From positions 46,001 to 110,000 of the forward strand of contig CAZQFH010000004.1 in NCBI GenBank assembly GCA_964592595.1: a stretch of 64,000 nucleotides of DNA, written 5' to 3'. The notes beneath the pieces were generated by a model. The model was not told the DNA's origin and did not search any database. It saw only the letters and a program-made list of their open reading frames with translations. The position numbers and the translations under genes were made by a program. The stretch's first letter is position 1. Each line of letters begins with the position of its first letter. Of the stretch, positions 1 through 9,186 are shown in pieces. The DNA is from UBA5536 sp964592595. GTDB lineage: Bacteria > Bacteroidota > Bacteroidia > Bacteroidales > F082.

Positions 1-1
1 C

Positions 2-2866
2 GGCCTAAGCACACACGAGCTCAACCAGCCTGGCTGTTATCGCGATGTAAAAGACACTTCAGCAACAGCACAGTTCAAAATAATTACAAACGAAAAAACT
101 GCTTTCCTCAAGGCAGAAGATAACATCCCGCTCTATTTCCTGGCCTGGACAACAACCCCCTGGACACTGCCCTCGAACACCGCTTTGGCTGTAGGCCCGA
201 AAATCGATTATCAACTGATCAAAACCTTCAATCCCTACACCGCCGAACCCGTGCAGCTAATCATGGCTAAGACGCTGGTAAAAGCCTATTTCGATCCGGG
301 CATGGAAAATATAGCATGGTCTGATTACAAAGCCGGCGATAAAAAAATACCTTTCGTAATCCTCGACGAATTTAAAGGAGAACAACTCAAAGACATTAAA
401 TATGAACAGCTTATTCCGTGGGTAAAACCAATGGGAGATGCGTTTAGGGTGATTTCAGGTGATTTTGTAACTACCGAAGATGGAACGGGAATTGTACATA
501 TCGCACCCACTTTTGGTGCCGATGACGATCGTGTTGCTAAGCAATCGGGTATAGTACCGCTGATTCTTTTAGACAAAGAAGGCATCCGCCGACCCATGGT
601 CGATCTTACAGGCCGCTTTTATAATTTAAAAGAACTTGATGAGAATTTCGTAAAGGATTATGTAAACACAGCACTTTATGCTGAATTTGCTGGAAGACCG
701 GTAAAAAATGATTTCGACAGCAGCCTCTCAGCTGATGCACCTACTTTGGATGTGGATGTAGCCGTGATGCTGAAAAAAGAAAATAAAGCCTTCCGCATCG
801 AGAAGTTTACGCACAGCTATCCACATTGCTGGCGCACCGATAAGCCCGTTTTGTACTATCCGCTCGATAGTTGGTTTATCCGAACCACTGCCTTCAAGGA
901 GCGTATGCTCGAATTGAACAATACGATCAACTGGAAACCCAAATCCACAGGTGAAGGCCGCTTTGGCAACTGGCTCGAAAATCTGGTCGACTGGAACCTC
1001 TCACGCTCCAGATTTTGGGGAGTGCCCTTACCAATCTGGACAAGTGAAGACCGCACAGAGCAAAAAATAATTGGTTCTGCGGCCGAACTGAAAACTGCCA
1101 TCGATAAAGCTGTTGAGGCCGGCCTGATGGAAAACAATCCACTGGAAAAATATGAGACTGCAGATTTTAGCGCTGAAAATTACAAACGCTTTGACCTGCA
1201 CCGGCCTTATGTAGATAAAATCGTGCTGCTCAGCGAAAGTGGCAAACCTATGTACCGCGAACCCGATTTGATCGATGTGTGGTTCGATTCAGGAGCTATG
1301 CCCTATGCCCAGCTGCATTATCCTTTTGAAAACAAGGAATTATTTGAAAAGAATTTCCCGGCCGACTTTATTGCCGAAGGTGTTGATCAAACGCGTGGCT
1401 GGTTCTTTACACTGCATGCCATTGCTGCCATGCTTTTCGATTCTGTTGCCTATAAAACAGTAGTTTCCAATGGATTGGTACTCGATAAAAAGGGTAACAA
1501 AATGTCGAAACGTTTGGGCAATGCCGTTGATCCTTTCGAAACCATCAACAAATACGGCCCTGATGCCACACGCTGGTATATGATAACCAATGCGCAACCC
1601 TGGGACAACCTCAAATTTGATCTGAACGGACTGGATGAGGTGCGTCGCAAGTTCTTCGGGACGCTATACAATACTTACGCTTTCTTCGCGCTTTATGCCA
1701 ATATCGATGGTTTCAGTTACGAAGAAACCGACATTGCACACAACGAACGTCCGGAAATCGACCGCTGGATACTGTCTGAATTGAATTCATTGATTTTATT
1801 GGTTGATGAGGCCTTTCAACAATATGAGCCCACACGCGCCGGACGAGCCATACAACAATTTGTAGATGAGCACCTGAGTAACTGGTATGTGCGCCTTTCG
1901 CGAAGGAGATTTTGGAAAGGCAACTATTCGCCCGATAAAATTTCGGCTTATCAAACCCTCTATACTTGCCTGGATACTGTGGCACGCTTGATGTCGCCCA
2001 TCGCGCCATTCTTCAGCGAGCAGCTTTATCTCGATTTGAATAAAGTGAGTGGAAAAGACTCTCATGAGAGCGTTCACCTCACACTCTTCCCTGTTGCCGA
2101 TTCAACAATGATTGACAAAGCACTTGAAGAGCGCATGCAGATGGCTCAGCAAATTTCATCGATGGTGCTTTCGTTGCGTAAAAAATCTAACATACGCGTC
2201 AGGCAGCCATTGAATAAAATCATGATCCCCGTGCTGAATGTCGAAATGCAAGTCCAGCTCGAAAAAGTGGCCGACCTGATTCTTTCGGAGGTAAACATAA
2301 AATCGATTGAATACCTCGGAGAAGATACGGCAATGCTGGTTAAAAAAATTAAACCAAACTTCAAAAGCCTGGGACCAAAATATGGCCGTCTGATGAAACA
2401 AATTGCTACTGCTTTTGCTAAATTTGGACAGGAAGAAATCAGGAGCTTTGAAAAAAATCAAGGAGCTAATCTGCAAATCGATGGCCACGAAGTTTTATTA
2501 GATCTGGCTGATGCCGAAATACTTACCGAGGATATTCCAGGCTGGATGGTGAGCACACAGGATCAACTTACTGTTGCTCTTGACATTACGATTACACCCG
2601 AACTTGCAAACGAAGGGCTGGCAAGAGAACTCATCAACAGGGTTCAAAATCTGCGTAAAGATCAGGGACTTGAGGTTACAGATAAAATTATTCTTCAGGT
2701 CGAAAACAATACAATTATTCATGATGCCGTTGAACAGTTTAAGGAATATATCTGTTCTGAGACATTGGCACAGCTTAACTGGCATGATACGTTGGAAAAC
2801 ACCCATGTTACTGAACTGGATTTAATTGAAAACGTGAAGGTTAAACTAAGTATCAATAAAGCATAA
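2..2866 (+). CDS. ileS: Isoleucyl-tRNA synthetase, 3' part (5' end outside window)
   Basis: Charges tRNA-Ile with isoleucine in the cytoplasm. The frame is already open at base 2, so the first ATG in frame is not the start; about 954 residues are present and the N-terminus with the HIGH motif lies upstream. Visible: the CP1 editing domain (WTTTPWTLPSN near residue 50, then GTGIVHIAPTFGADD), the class I core with DQTRGWFFTLHA, the KMSKR ATP-binding loop encoded at 1499-1513, and the C-terminal anticodon-binding helices from about base 1740 on. The length and the long C-terminal part fit the large IleRS form common in Bacteroidota. It is followed by a small TraR/DksA-like gene on the same strand, 107 bases downstream. 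Identity is secure; only the start is unseen. Confidence 0.97.
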   Translation, partial: GLSTHELNQPGCYRDVKDTSATAQFKIITNEKTAFLKAEDNIPLYFLAWTTTPWTLPSNTALAVGPKIDYQLIKTFNPYTAEPVQLIMAKTLVKAYFDPGMENIAWSDYKAGDKKIPFVILDEFKGEQLKDIKYEQLIPWVKPMGDAFRVISGDFVTTEDGTGIVHIAPTFGADDDRVAKQSGIVPLILLDKEGIRRPMVDLTGRFYNLKELDENFVKDYVNTALYAEFAGRPVKNDFDSSLSADAPTLDVDVAVMLKKENKAFRIEKFTHSYPHCWRTDKPVLYYPLDSWFIRTTAFKERMLELNNTINWKPKSTGEGRFGNWLENLVDWNLSRSRFWGVPLPIWTSEDRTEQKIIGSAAELKTAIDKAVEAGLMENNPLEKYETADFSAENYKRFDLHRPYVDKIVLLSESGKPMYREPDLIDVWFDSGAMPYAQLHYPFENKELFEKNFPADFIAEGVDQTRGWFFTLHAIAAMLFDSVAYKTVVSNGLVLDKKGNKMSKRLGNAVDPFETINKYGPDATRWYMITNAQPWDNLKFDLNGLDEVRRKFFGTLYNTYAFFALYANIDGFSYEETDIAHNERPEIDRWILSELNSLILLVDEAFQQYEPTRAGRAIQQFVDEHLSNWYVRLSRRRFWKGNYSPDKISAYQTLYTCLDTVARLMSPIAPFFSEQLYLDLNKVSGKDSHESVHLTLFPVADSTMIDKALEERMQMAQQISSMVLSLRKKSNIRVRQPLNKIMIPVLNVEMQVQLEKVADLILSEVNIKSIEYLGEDTAMLVKKIKPNFKSLGPKYGRLMKQIATAFAKFGQEEIRSFEKNQGANLQIDGHEVLLDLADAEILTEDIPGWMVSTQDQLTVALDITITPELANEGLARELINRVQNLRKDQGLEVTDKIILQVENNTIIHDAVEQFKEYICSETLAQLNWHDTLENTHVTELDLIENVKVKLSINKA

Positions 2867-2973
2867 CAGAGATTTTTAATGAAATTATATGCTATGTTTA
2901 GTTTTTACCCTATATTTATACCGGAATAAAAACCTTATTTGTAAGGCAGGCGGATTAACAAACACCCAAAGCT

Positions 2974-3387
2974 ATGAAAGAGCAAGATAAAGTGCAGAAT
3001 ACCGAATCAAAAAAGAACCGTTATTCTGATGAGGAGCTGGAAGAATTCAAAAGCATTATTTTGAATAAACTGGAAAAGGCAAGAGCTGATCTGAAATTGC
3101 TTACTGAGGCAATCTCGACCGGCGATGAAAACGGAACCGATGATACTTCTCCCACTTTTAAAGTGTTGGAGGAAGGTTATCAGGTGCTTTCGAAAGAAGA
3201 AAATGGCCGGCTTGCAGCCCGTCAGCAAAAGTTTATCAATAACCTTGAAAATGCTTTGATTCGCATAGAAAACAAAACATACGGCATTTGCAGAGTTACT
3301 GGCAAATTGATTCCAAAAGAACGGCTGCGCATCGTTCCACATGCCACCCTAAGTATAGAAGCAAAGCTGCAACAACCCAGAGCTTGA
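2974..3387 (+). CDS. TraR/DksA-family regulator with reduced zinc finger
   Basis: A 137-residue protein with a charged N-terminus, a long alpha-helical hairpin (about residues 20-100) and a C-terminal zinc-finger-like segment, the layout of DksA/TraR proteins, which bind the RNA polymerase secondary channel. The finger reads YGICRVTGKLIPKERL (residues 103-118): only one of the four usual zinc Cys remains, the others being replaced by Thr or absent, so metal binding is doubtful. From memory this degenerate form is usual for a Bacteroidota subfamily, so it is probably not decay. The gene sits between ileS and lspA on the same strand and may be co-transcribed with either. The exact regulatory targets cannot be read from sequence. 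Confidence 0.85.
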   Translation: MKEQDKVQNTESKKNRYSDEELEEFKSIILNKLEKARADLKLLTEAISTGDENGTDDTSPTFKVLEEGYQVLSKEENGRLAARQQKFINNLENALIRIENKTYGICRVTGKLIPKERLRIVPHATLSIEAKLQQPRA

Positions 3388-3449
3388 TTTTAATCTTGCA
3401 GTGGATGTATTTTCCTATGAAAATCACAACTAATATTCCCTTTTTTGAA

Positions 3450-3464
3450 TGTGCTTAAAGCACA
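3450..3464. promoter_or_regulatory. Perfect 7-bp palindrome upstream of lspA
   Basis: TGTGCTT-A-AAGCACA is a perfect inverted repeat with a one-base centre, 46 bases before the lspA start and 62 bases after the TraR/DksA-like stop. It has no T-run, so it is not an intrinsic terminator. It could be an operator; no binding protein can be named. Confidence 0.3.
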
Positions 3465-3510
3465 AATCAAATCAGGTAAACTTATTATTGTAACAAAAAC
3501 ATAGCCCACC

Positions 3511-4125
3511 TTGAAAAAACCCTTGCTCCTTGTTTTTTTTGTGCTTTTACTTGACCAAACCCTCAAGTTCTATATCAAGCTCACCATGACCATTGGGCAG
3601 GAAATTCCTGTGGCCAATTGGTTTATCATCCATTTCACTGAAAACAATGGAATGGCCTTTGGTATAGAGTTTGCGGGTGAATGGGGCAAATTAGTGCTCA
3701 GCATATTCCGTATTTTAGCAGTTGTTGCCATTTTTATTTACCTGTTGTTGCTTATGCGCAAAAAAACCAGTTTTGGCCCTGTATTTGGTCTCTCCATGAT
3801 TTTAGCCGGTGCCATCGGAAACATAATCGATAGCGCATTTTATGGGCTTCTTTTCAGTGCCAGCAGCTACCACAACGTGGCCTCCTTGCTTCCGGAAGCG
3901 GGTGGATATGCAAGTTTTCTGCACGGCAAAGTAGTAGATATGTTTTATTTCCCGCTGCTGATTCTCAATCAGGCTGAAGCACCATCATGGATACCAAATT
4001 TTGTATTTGGCGATGACGGTTATTTTATCTTTTTTCGCCCTGTTTTCAATATTGCTGATGCTGCCATTACAACCGGGGTTTTATGGCTTTTACTTTTTGA
4101 ACGCAACTTTTTGAGAGGTCATTAA
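3511..4125 (+). CDS. lspA: Lipoprotein signal peptidase (signal peptidase II)
   Basis: Inner-membrane aspartyl protease that removes the signal peptide from diacylglyceryl-modified prolipoproteins. 204 residues, somewhat longer than the 160-170 of proteobacterial LspA, because of a loop of about residues 111-170 before the last helix, as in other Bacteroidota. Four hydrophobic segments are visible (about 4-16, 60-82, 91-107, 175-196). The two catalytic Asp lie in GNIIDSAF (Asp107) and FNIADAAIT (Asp183), and the conserved NNGMAFG is at 45-51. The start is TTG: no ATG lies close upstream in frame, and MKKPLLLVFF gives the expected first helix. Its substrates in this window include several lipoproteins with lipobox cysteines (for example at 12023, 22640 and 35413-36081). 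Confidence 0.95.
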   Translation: MKKPLLLVFFVLLLDQTLKFYIKLTMTIGQEIPVANWFIIHFTENNGMAFGIEFAGEWGKLVLSIFRILAVVAIFIYLLLLMRKKTSFGPVFGLSMILAGAIGNIIDSAFYGLLFSASSYHNVASLLPEAGGYASFLHGKVVDMFYFPLLILNQAEAPSWIPNFVFGDDGYFIFFRPVFNIADAAITTGVLWLLLFERNFLRGH

Positions 4126-4189
4126 TTAATATCCATTCATTTTTTGCAAAAAACCAGCATTTTAACCTATTTAAAACGAATTGAAATAG

Positions 4190-4197
4190 TATCTTTG
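4190..4197 (+). promoter_or_regulatory. Bacteroidota -7 promoter element before atpD
   Basis: TATCTTTG matches the Bacteroidota -7 consensus TAnnTTTG and lies 38 bases before the atpD ATG. No good -33 TTTG is seen at the usual distance, so the call rests on the -7 box and position. Confidence 0.55.
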
Positions 4198-4235
4198 CGC
4201 CAAATTTCTATCAACCTAATCCTATTGTTACCCAC

Positions 4236-5747
4236 ATGAGTAAGACAATAAGCGGACGTATTGCACAGATCATCGGACCGGTGATTGACGTAGTCTTCGA
4301 GCAAGAATCAGATCTTCCCAACCTGCACGATGCGTTGGAAATTACCCGCGAAAACGGCGAAACATTAATCCTTGAAGCACAACAGGCTATCGGTGAAAAT
4401 ACAATCAGAGCCATTGCCATGGACTCTACTGACGGTTTAAGACGCGGCATGCCAGTTGTTGCGCTTGGCAGACCAATTTCGATGCCCACCGGCGATGAAA
4501 TAAAAGGCCGCCTTTTTAATGTTATCGGCAAACCCATCGATGGGCTGAGTGAAATAAAAAGTAAGACTTCTTACAGCATCCACCGGGATCCACCAAAGTT
4601 TGAAAACCTCACCACACAAAGCGAAGTGCTTTACACCGGGATCAAAGTAATTGATCTGATTGAACCGTATGCCAAAGGAGGGAAAATCGGTTTGTTTGGC
4701 GGTGCTGGTGTTGGTAAAACTGTGATCATCATGGAGTTGATCAATAATATTGCCAAAACTTATTCGGGGATGTCAGTATTTGCAGGTGTAGGCGAACGTA
4801 CTCGCGAAGGAAATGACCTCTTGCGTGAGATGATCGAATCCGGTGTAATCAGGTATGGAAAAGAGTTCCAGAAAAATATGGAAGAAGGCGGATGGGATTT
4901 ATCCAAAGTTGACCCTAAAGAGTTGGAACAATCGCAGGCTACCCTCGTTTTCGGACAGATGAACGAACCTCCGGGAGCTCGTGCGAGGGTTGCCCTGAGT
5001 GGTCTCACATTGGCTGAATATTTTCGCGATGGTGATGAAGAAACCGGAGGAAAAGATATCCTTTTCTTTATTGATAATATCTTCCGTTTTACGCAGGCAG
5101 GTTCCGAGGTTTCTGCTTTGCTTGGGCGTATGCCTTCAGCAGTAGGATATCAGCCTACGCTGGCTACCGAAATGGGTATGATGCAGGAACGTATTACTTC
5201 TACCAAACGCGGCTCAATCACTTCTGTTCAAGCCGTTTATGTGCCAGCAGATGACCTTACCGACCCTGCTCCTGCTACCACATTTGCTCACCTTGATGCC
5301 ACAACGGTGTTGAATCGCAAAATTGCTGAGCTTGGCATTTATCCCGCAGTCGATCCGCTTGATTCTACTTCACGTATTCTCACGCCTGAAGTAGTTGGTG
5401 AAGAACACTATAAAATTGCGCAAGAAGTAAAAAACATTTTGCAGCGTTACAAAGAATTGCAGGATATCATTGCCATTCTTGGTATGGATGAGCTTTCTGA
5501 AGAGGACAAACTCATCGTACATCGCGCCCGTCGTGTGCAACGTTTTCTTTCGCAGCCTTTCCATGTTGCTGAGCAATTTACCGGCATTCCAGGAACGGTA
5601 GTAAGCATAGAAGATACCATCAAGGGCTTCAAAATGATTATGAATGGCGAAGTGGATGAATATCCCGAAGCAGCCTTCAATTTGGTTGGTACCATTGAAG
5701 AAGCCATTGAAAAAGGCAAGAAATTGATGGCTGAAAGTAACGCTTAA
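4236..5747 (+). CDS. atpD: F1 ATP synthase subunit beta
   Basis: Catalytic subunit of the F1 head: synthesises ATP from ADP and phosphate, driven by rotation of gamma. 503 residues. The N-terminal beta-barrel domain (about 1-80) is followed by the nucleotide-binding domain with P-loop GGAGVGKT (about 154-161), the GERTREGNDL catalytic-Glu/Arg segment, Walker B ILFFIDNIFRFTQAGSE and the ALLGRMPSAVGYQPTLATE signature, then a helical C-terminal domain. It is 15 bases upstream of atpC and has its own promoter. Unusually, the rest of the ATP synthase operon is on the opposite strand beyond a terminator, so alpha and beta are made from different transcripts and must be balanced in trans. Confidence 0.99.
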   Translation: MSKTISGRIAQIIGPVIDVVFEQESDLPNLHDALEITRENGETLILEAQQAIGENTIRAIAMDSTDGLRRGMPVVALGRPISMPTGDEIKGRLFNVIGKPIDGLSEIKSKTSYSIHRDPPKFENLTTQSEVLYTGIKVIDLIEPYAKGGKIGLFGGAGVGKTVIIMELINNIAKTYSGMSVFAGVGERTREGNDLLREMIESGVIRYGKEFQKNMEEGGWDLSKVDPKELEQSQATLVFGQMNEPPGARARVALSGLTLAEYFRDGDEETGGKDILFFIDNIFRFTQAGSEVSALLGRMPSAVGYQPTLATEMGMMQERITSTKRGSITSVQAVYVPADDLTDPAPATTFAHLDATTVLNRKIAELGIYPAVDPLDSTSRILTPEVVGEEHYKIAQEVKNILQRYKELQDIIAILGMDELSEEDKLIVHRARRVQRFLSQPFHVAEQFTGIPGTVVSIEDTIKGFKMIMNGEVDEYPEAAFNLVGTIEEAIEKGKKLMAESNA

Positions 5748-5762
5748 TTCTAAATTTCTGCT

Positions 5763-5999
5763 ATGAAACTAGAAGTTATCACACCCGACACCACTTTGTT
5801 TGAGGGAGAAGTAGAGCTGGTTCAGCTTCCCGGGCTCGATGGCCTGTTCGAAATACTGAATAATCACGCACCAATGATTGCGGCACTTGGCAAAGGACGC
5901 ATCAAATACCAGCAGCAAGATCGTAAGGATCATTTTTTGGAAATCAATGGTGGCGTGCTCGAAGTGCTTCACAACAAGGTATTGGTGTTAGCAGAATAA
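5763..5999 (+). CDS. atpC: F1 ATP synthase subunit epsilon (short form)
   Basis: Part of the central stalk, linking gamma to the c-ring. Only 78 residues: the N-terminal beta-sandwich domain is present (MKLEVITPDTTLFEGEVE, then the LPGLDGLFEILNNHAP motif), while the C-terminal helical hairpin that inhibits ATP hydrolysis in E. coli is absent. The short form is common in Bacteroidota, so it is not a truncation by mutation. Without the hairpin, epsilon-mediated inhibition of ATPase activity is not expected; this is inference from the known role of that hairpin. Directly downstream is a strong hairpin terminator. Confidence 0.96.
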   Translation: MKLEVITPDTTLFEGEVELVQLPGLDGLFEILNNHAPMIAALGKGRIKYQQQDRKDHFLEINGGVLEVLHNKVLVLAE

Positions 6000-6014
6000 T
6001 ACAACTAAACGCAC

Positions 6015-6057
6015 AAAAAATGCCGGCTCTGTTATGAAACGAAGCCGGCATTTTTTT
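6015..6057. terminator. Bidirectional intrinsic terminator between atpC and ferritin
   Basis: A 14-bp inverted repeat (AAAAAATGCCGGCT at 6015-6028 and its complement at 6043-6056) around a 14-base loop, with an A-run on the left and a T-run on the right, so it forms a GC stem followed by U's in either direction. It ends the rightward atpDC transcript and the leftward atpB...ferritin transcript. Confidence 0.9.
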
Positions 6058-6075
6058 GCTAAAATTTATTATTCG

Positions 6076-6591
6076 TTATTCAGCTACAGGACTTGAGGCA
6101 GCAGCTGTCATTGCTTCCAATTCTTTGTCTATATGGAACATACCACCTTTATGGTCTCCAACAAGATTTAACTTATCCAGAATTGTACTTATGGTACTTT
6201 CTTCCTCAATTTGCTCGTTGATATACCATTGCAGGAAATTGCCTGTTGTATAATCCTTCTCTTCCAGCGTAATGGCATACACTTCATTGATCGATTCGGT
6301 GATGTATTGCTCATGTTTCATAACTTTCTGAAACACATCAACCAATGAATTATAACTCGCTTCAGGTGTTTCCAATGAACCAATTACAGCTTTTCCACCA
6401 CGATCATTTACATAATGAACCAATTTGAGCTGATGCATGCGTTCTTCATCCGACTGACGATACAAGAAAGCGGCAGCACCCGGATATCCGTTTGCTTCGC
6501 ACCATATTGCCATTGCCAGGTAGATTCGTGATGAATGTTCTTCTTTTAAAATTTGCGCATTCAATGCGTCTTCAACTTTTTTCTTTATCAT
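6076..6591 (-). CDS. ftnA: Ferritin (non-haem, FtnA type)
   Basis: Iron-storage protein forming a 24-subunit shell; oxidises Fe(II) and stores it as ferric mineral. 171 residues, four-helix bundle plus short fifth helix. The ferroxidase ligands are all present at the same numbers as in E. coli FtnA: Glu17, Glu50, His53 (DEERMH), Glu94 and Gln127, with Glu126/129/130 near the third iron site (NEQIEEE). No haem-ligating Met is obvious, so it is not bacterioferritin. The ferritin lies 75 bases downstream of atpG in the same direction and just before the shared terminator, so it may be partly read from the atp operon; no clear -7 box is seen in the 75-base gap. Confidence 0.96.
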   Translation of the reverse strand: MIKKKVEDALNAQILKEEHSSRIYLAMAIWCEANGYPGAAAFLYRQSDEERMHQLKLVHYVNDRGGKAVIGSLETPEASYNSLVDVFQKVMKHEQYITESINEVYAITLEEKDYTTGNFLQWYINEQIEEESTISTILDKLNLVGDHKGGMFHIDKELEAMTAAASSPVAE

Positions 6592-6666
6592 AACTTTTGA
6601 GTTTTGTATTATAACAACTCAACACTCCGACAGGTTCAATCTTAATAATTTATTAATCCAGTTAAA

Positions 6667-7551
6667 CTAACCATTCAAGGCATTGGCTCCACCAACAATT
6701 TCAAGGATTTCGTTTGTAATAGCAGCCTGACGGGCTTTGTTATAACTCAGCTTCAAATCCTTAAGCAATTCAGTGGCATTATCAGTAGCCTTATGCATCG
6801 CTGTCATCCGGGCACCATGTTCTGAGGCAAAGCTGTCGAGAAGCATTTTATAAACCTGGATTTTAAGGGTTTTAGGGATTAATTCATCCAAAATCTCATC
6901 CTTTCCAGGCTCAAAAATATAATCTACTCCCTCATGTTGCTTGCTGTCGTTCAGCTCTGGCATTTCGACCGGAAGGAATTGTTCGTGGATCAAGAGCTGA
7001 GTGGCTGCATTTTTAAATTGATTATATACAAAGATAATCTGATCAAATTCGCCAGCCACAAAAACATCCATTAACTCTTGTGCGATAGGCACCACCTGGT
7101 TAAAAACAAGGTTATCAAAAACTTCGTTATTTGCTTTATAGATATTCAATTTTCGACTTTTAAAGAAATCCTCTCCTTTTTTGCCAATGCAAAAAACTTT
7201 AAGATTTCCTGCCTTATGTTGAGCCTGAAAGTCTTCGTTGATCAATTTTACAGTAGCACGTATCACATTTGTATTGAAAGCACCACACAAGCCGCGATTT
7301 GACGTTACAGGAACAATTAAAATCTTTTCAGCAGGCCTAACCACAGCATATTTATTATCGTCGGCCTGCTTCACACTTCGATTCAAGTCCTGCATCAATT
7401 CCTGCAGTTTGGCTGCATAAGGACGCATCGTTGTAATCGCATTTTGAGCACGGCGCAATTTGGAAGCAGCCACCATTTTCATTGCACTGGTAATCTGCTT
7501 TGTAGAGTTGACGGACTCAATACGTGTTCTTACTTCTTTTAAATTGGCCAT
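6667..7551 (-). CDS. atpG: F1 ATP synthase subunit gamma
   Basis: Rotating central shaft of F1. 294 residues, normal length. The two long helices that form the coiled coil are visible at the N-terminus (LKEVRTRIESVNSTKQITSAMKM region, with conserved Ser-x-x-x-Thr-Lys) and C-terminus (ATDNATELLKDLKLSYNKAR, then QAAITNEILEIVGGA), separated by a Rossmann-like middle domain (about 75-220). It is the last ATP synthase gene of the leftward operon, 33 bases after atpA. Confidence 0.98.
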   Translation of the reverse strand: MANLKEVRTRIESVNSTKQITSAMKMVAASKLRRAQNAITTMRPYAAKLQELMQDLNRSVKQADDNKYAVVRPAEKILIVPVTSNRGLCGAFNTNVIRATVKLINEDFQAQHKAGNLKVFCIGKKGEDFFKSRKLNIYKANNEVFDNLVFNQVVPIAQELMDVFVAGEFDQIIFVYNQFKNAATQLLIHEQFLPVEMPELNDSKQHEGVDYIFEPGKDEILDELIPKTLKIQVYKMLLDSFASEHGARMTAMHKATDNATELLKDLKLSYNKARQAAITNEILEIVGGANALNG

Positions 7552-7584
7552 CCTTTGAATGGTTTAGTATTGATGCATAAAAAA

Positions 7585-9168
7585 CTATTTTTCGTAGGTA
7601 GCTGCAATATCAACAGCCACTTTACGCAATTTTGCAGTGATTTCGTCGGTATATTTTCCTGCTTTCAGATCTTTAAGCAAATCTGCATGATGCTCTTCGA
7701 GGTGATGAAGGAAAGTATCCTGAAAATCGTTCACTTTGTTTACCGGCACTTTCCTCAGCAGATTCTGTGTACCGGCGAAAATAATAGCCACCTGGTTTTC
7801 AACCTTCATTGGTGAATATTGAGGCTGTTTCAGGATTTCCACATTGCGACGACCTTTGTCCAAAACAGCCATTGTAGCTGCATCCAGATCAGAACCAAAC
7901 TTCGAAAAAGCTTCCAGCTCACGGAATTGCGCCTGATCGAGCTTCAGTGTTCCGGCAACTTTTTTCATGGATTTAATCTGTGCATTACCACCAACACGCG
8001 ATACCGAAATACCAACGTTAATAGCTGGACGAATGCCTGCATTGAACAGATTGGTTTCGAGGAATATCTGTCCGTCAGTAATGGAAATAACGTTAGTGGG
8101 AATGTAAGCCGAAACGTCGCCTGCCTGTGTTTCGATGATGGGAAGTGCAGTAAGCGATCCTCCACCTTTTACCAAATGTTTGATACTTTCGGGCAGGTCG
8201 TTCATGTTTTTGGCTATCTCGTCGGAGTTGATCACTTTGGCAGCACGCTCCAGCAGACGTGAATGCAGGTAAAACACATCACCAGGATAAGCTTCGCGTC
8301 CGGGAGGACGACGTAACAGCAGTGATACTTCGCGATAGGCCACTGCCTGTTTTGAGAGGTCATCATAAATCACCAAAGCAGGACGACCTGTATCACGGAA
8401 AAATTCGCCAATGGCGGCACCTGCAAAAGGCGCATAAAACTGCATGGCAGCAGGATCGGAGGCTGTAGCCGTAATCACCACACTGTATGGCATAGCGCCA
8501 TTGTCTTCGAGGGTTTTAACAATCTGCGCCACTGTGGAGCCTTTCTGACCAATAGCCACGTAAATACAATAAACCGGTTCGCCACGATCATAAAATTCTT
8601 TCTGATTTAAAATGGTGTCGATAGCAATTGCTGTTTTACCAGTTTGACGATCGCCAATGATAAGCTCACGCTGCCCGCGACCAATCGGGATCATAGCATC
8701 GATAGCTTTGATACCAGTTTGAAGGGGCTCGTTTACTGGCTGGCGAAAAATTACGCCAGGAGCTTTACGCTCGAGCGGCATTTCGTAAGTTTCACCTTCT
8801 ATATCACCTTTCCCATCGATAGGCTCTCCTAGCGTATTGATTACACGTCCGAGCATACCTTCACCCACTTGCAGCGAAGCAATGCGGCCAGTACGCTTAA
8901 CAGTATCGCCTTCATTGATGCTTTCATTATCTCCCAGCAGCACAACACCCACGTTGTCTTCTTCCAGGTTGAGTACAATACCCATCAATCCGTTTTCCTC
9001 AAACTCGACGAGCTCGCCCGATTCGGCATTTCCCATACCATAAACACGTGCAATACCATCACCGATTTGTAATACAGACCCTACTTCTTCCAATACGGCG
9101 TCGGTTTTGAATCCGGCCAGTTCCTGACGTAGAATTGCTGATACTTCTGCGGGTTTAATAGTTGCCAT
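7585..9168 (-). CDS. atpA: F1 ATP synthase subunit alpha
   Basis: Non-catalytic nucleotide-binding subunit of F1, alternating with beta. 527 residues. P-loop GDRQTGKT (about residues 172-179), Walker B region PALVIYDDLSKQAVAYREVSLLLRR (the latter part holds the arginine finger), and a C-terminal helical domain ending in a short tail. The start ATG fits MATIKPAEVSAILRQEL, the usual N-terminal helix that contacts subunit delta. It sits between atpH (18 bases upstream) and atpG in the same operon. Confidence 0.99.
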   Translation of the reverse strand: MATIKPAEVSAILRQELAGFKTDAVLEEVGSVLQIGDGIARVYGMGNAESGELVEFEENGLMGIVLNLEEDNVGVVLLGDNESINEGDTVKRTGRIASLQVGEGMLGRVINTLGEPIDGKGDIEGETYEMPLERKAPGVIFRQPVNEPLQTGIKAIDAMIPIGRGQRELIIGDRQTGKTAIAIDTILNQKEFYDRGEPVYCIYVAIGQKGSTVAQIVKTLEDNGAMPYSVVITATASDPAAMQFYAPFAGAAIGEFFRDTGRPALVIYDDLSKQAVAYREVSLLLRRPPGREAYPGDVFYLHSRLLERAAKVINSDEIAKNMNDLPESIKHLVKGGGSLTALPIIETQAGDVSAYIPTNVISITDGQIFLETNLFNAGIRPAINVGISVSRVGGNAQIKSMKKVAGTLKLDQAQFRELEAFSKFGSDLDAATMAVLDKGRRNVEILKQPQYSPMKVENQVAIIFAGTQNLLRKVPVNKVNDFQDTFLHHLEEHHADLLKDLKAGKYTDEITAKLRKVAVDIAATYEK

Positions 9169-9186
9169 AATTCCTTAGTTGTTGCG

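Noticed and set aside
2974..3387. DksA-like zinc finger with three missing Cys, taken first as decay
   Set aside because: The rest of the protein is well formed and the same reduced finger is, from memory, normal in a Bacteroidota subfamily.
5763..5999. atpC taken as truncated
   Set aside because: A normal stop and a terminator follow; epsilon subunits without the C-terminal hairpin are usual in this phylum.
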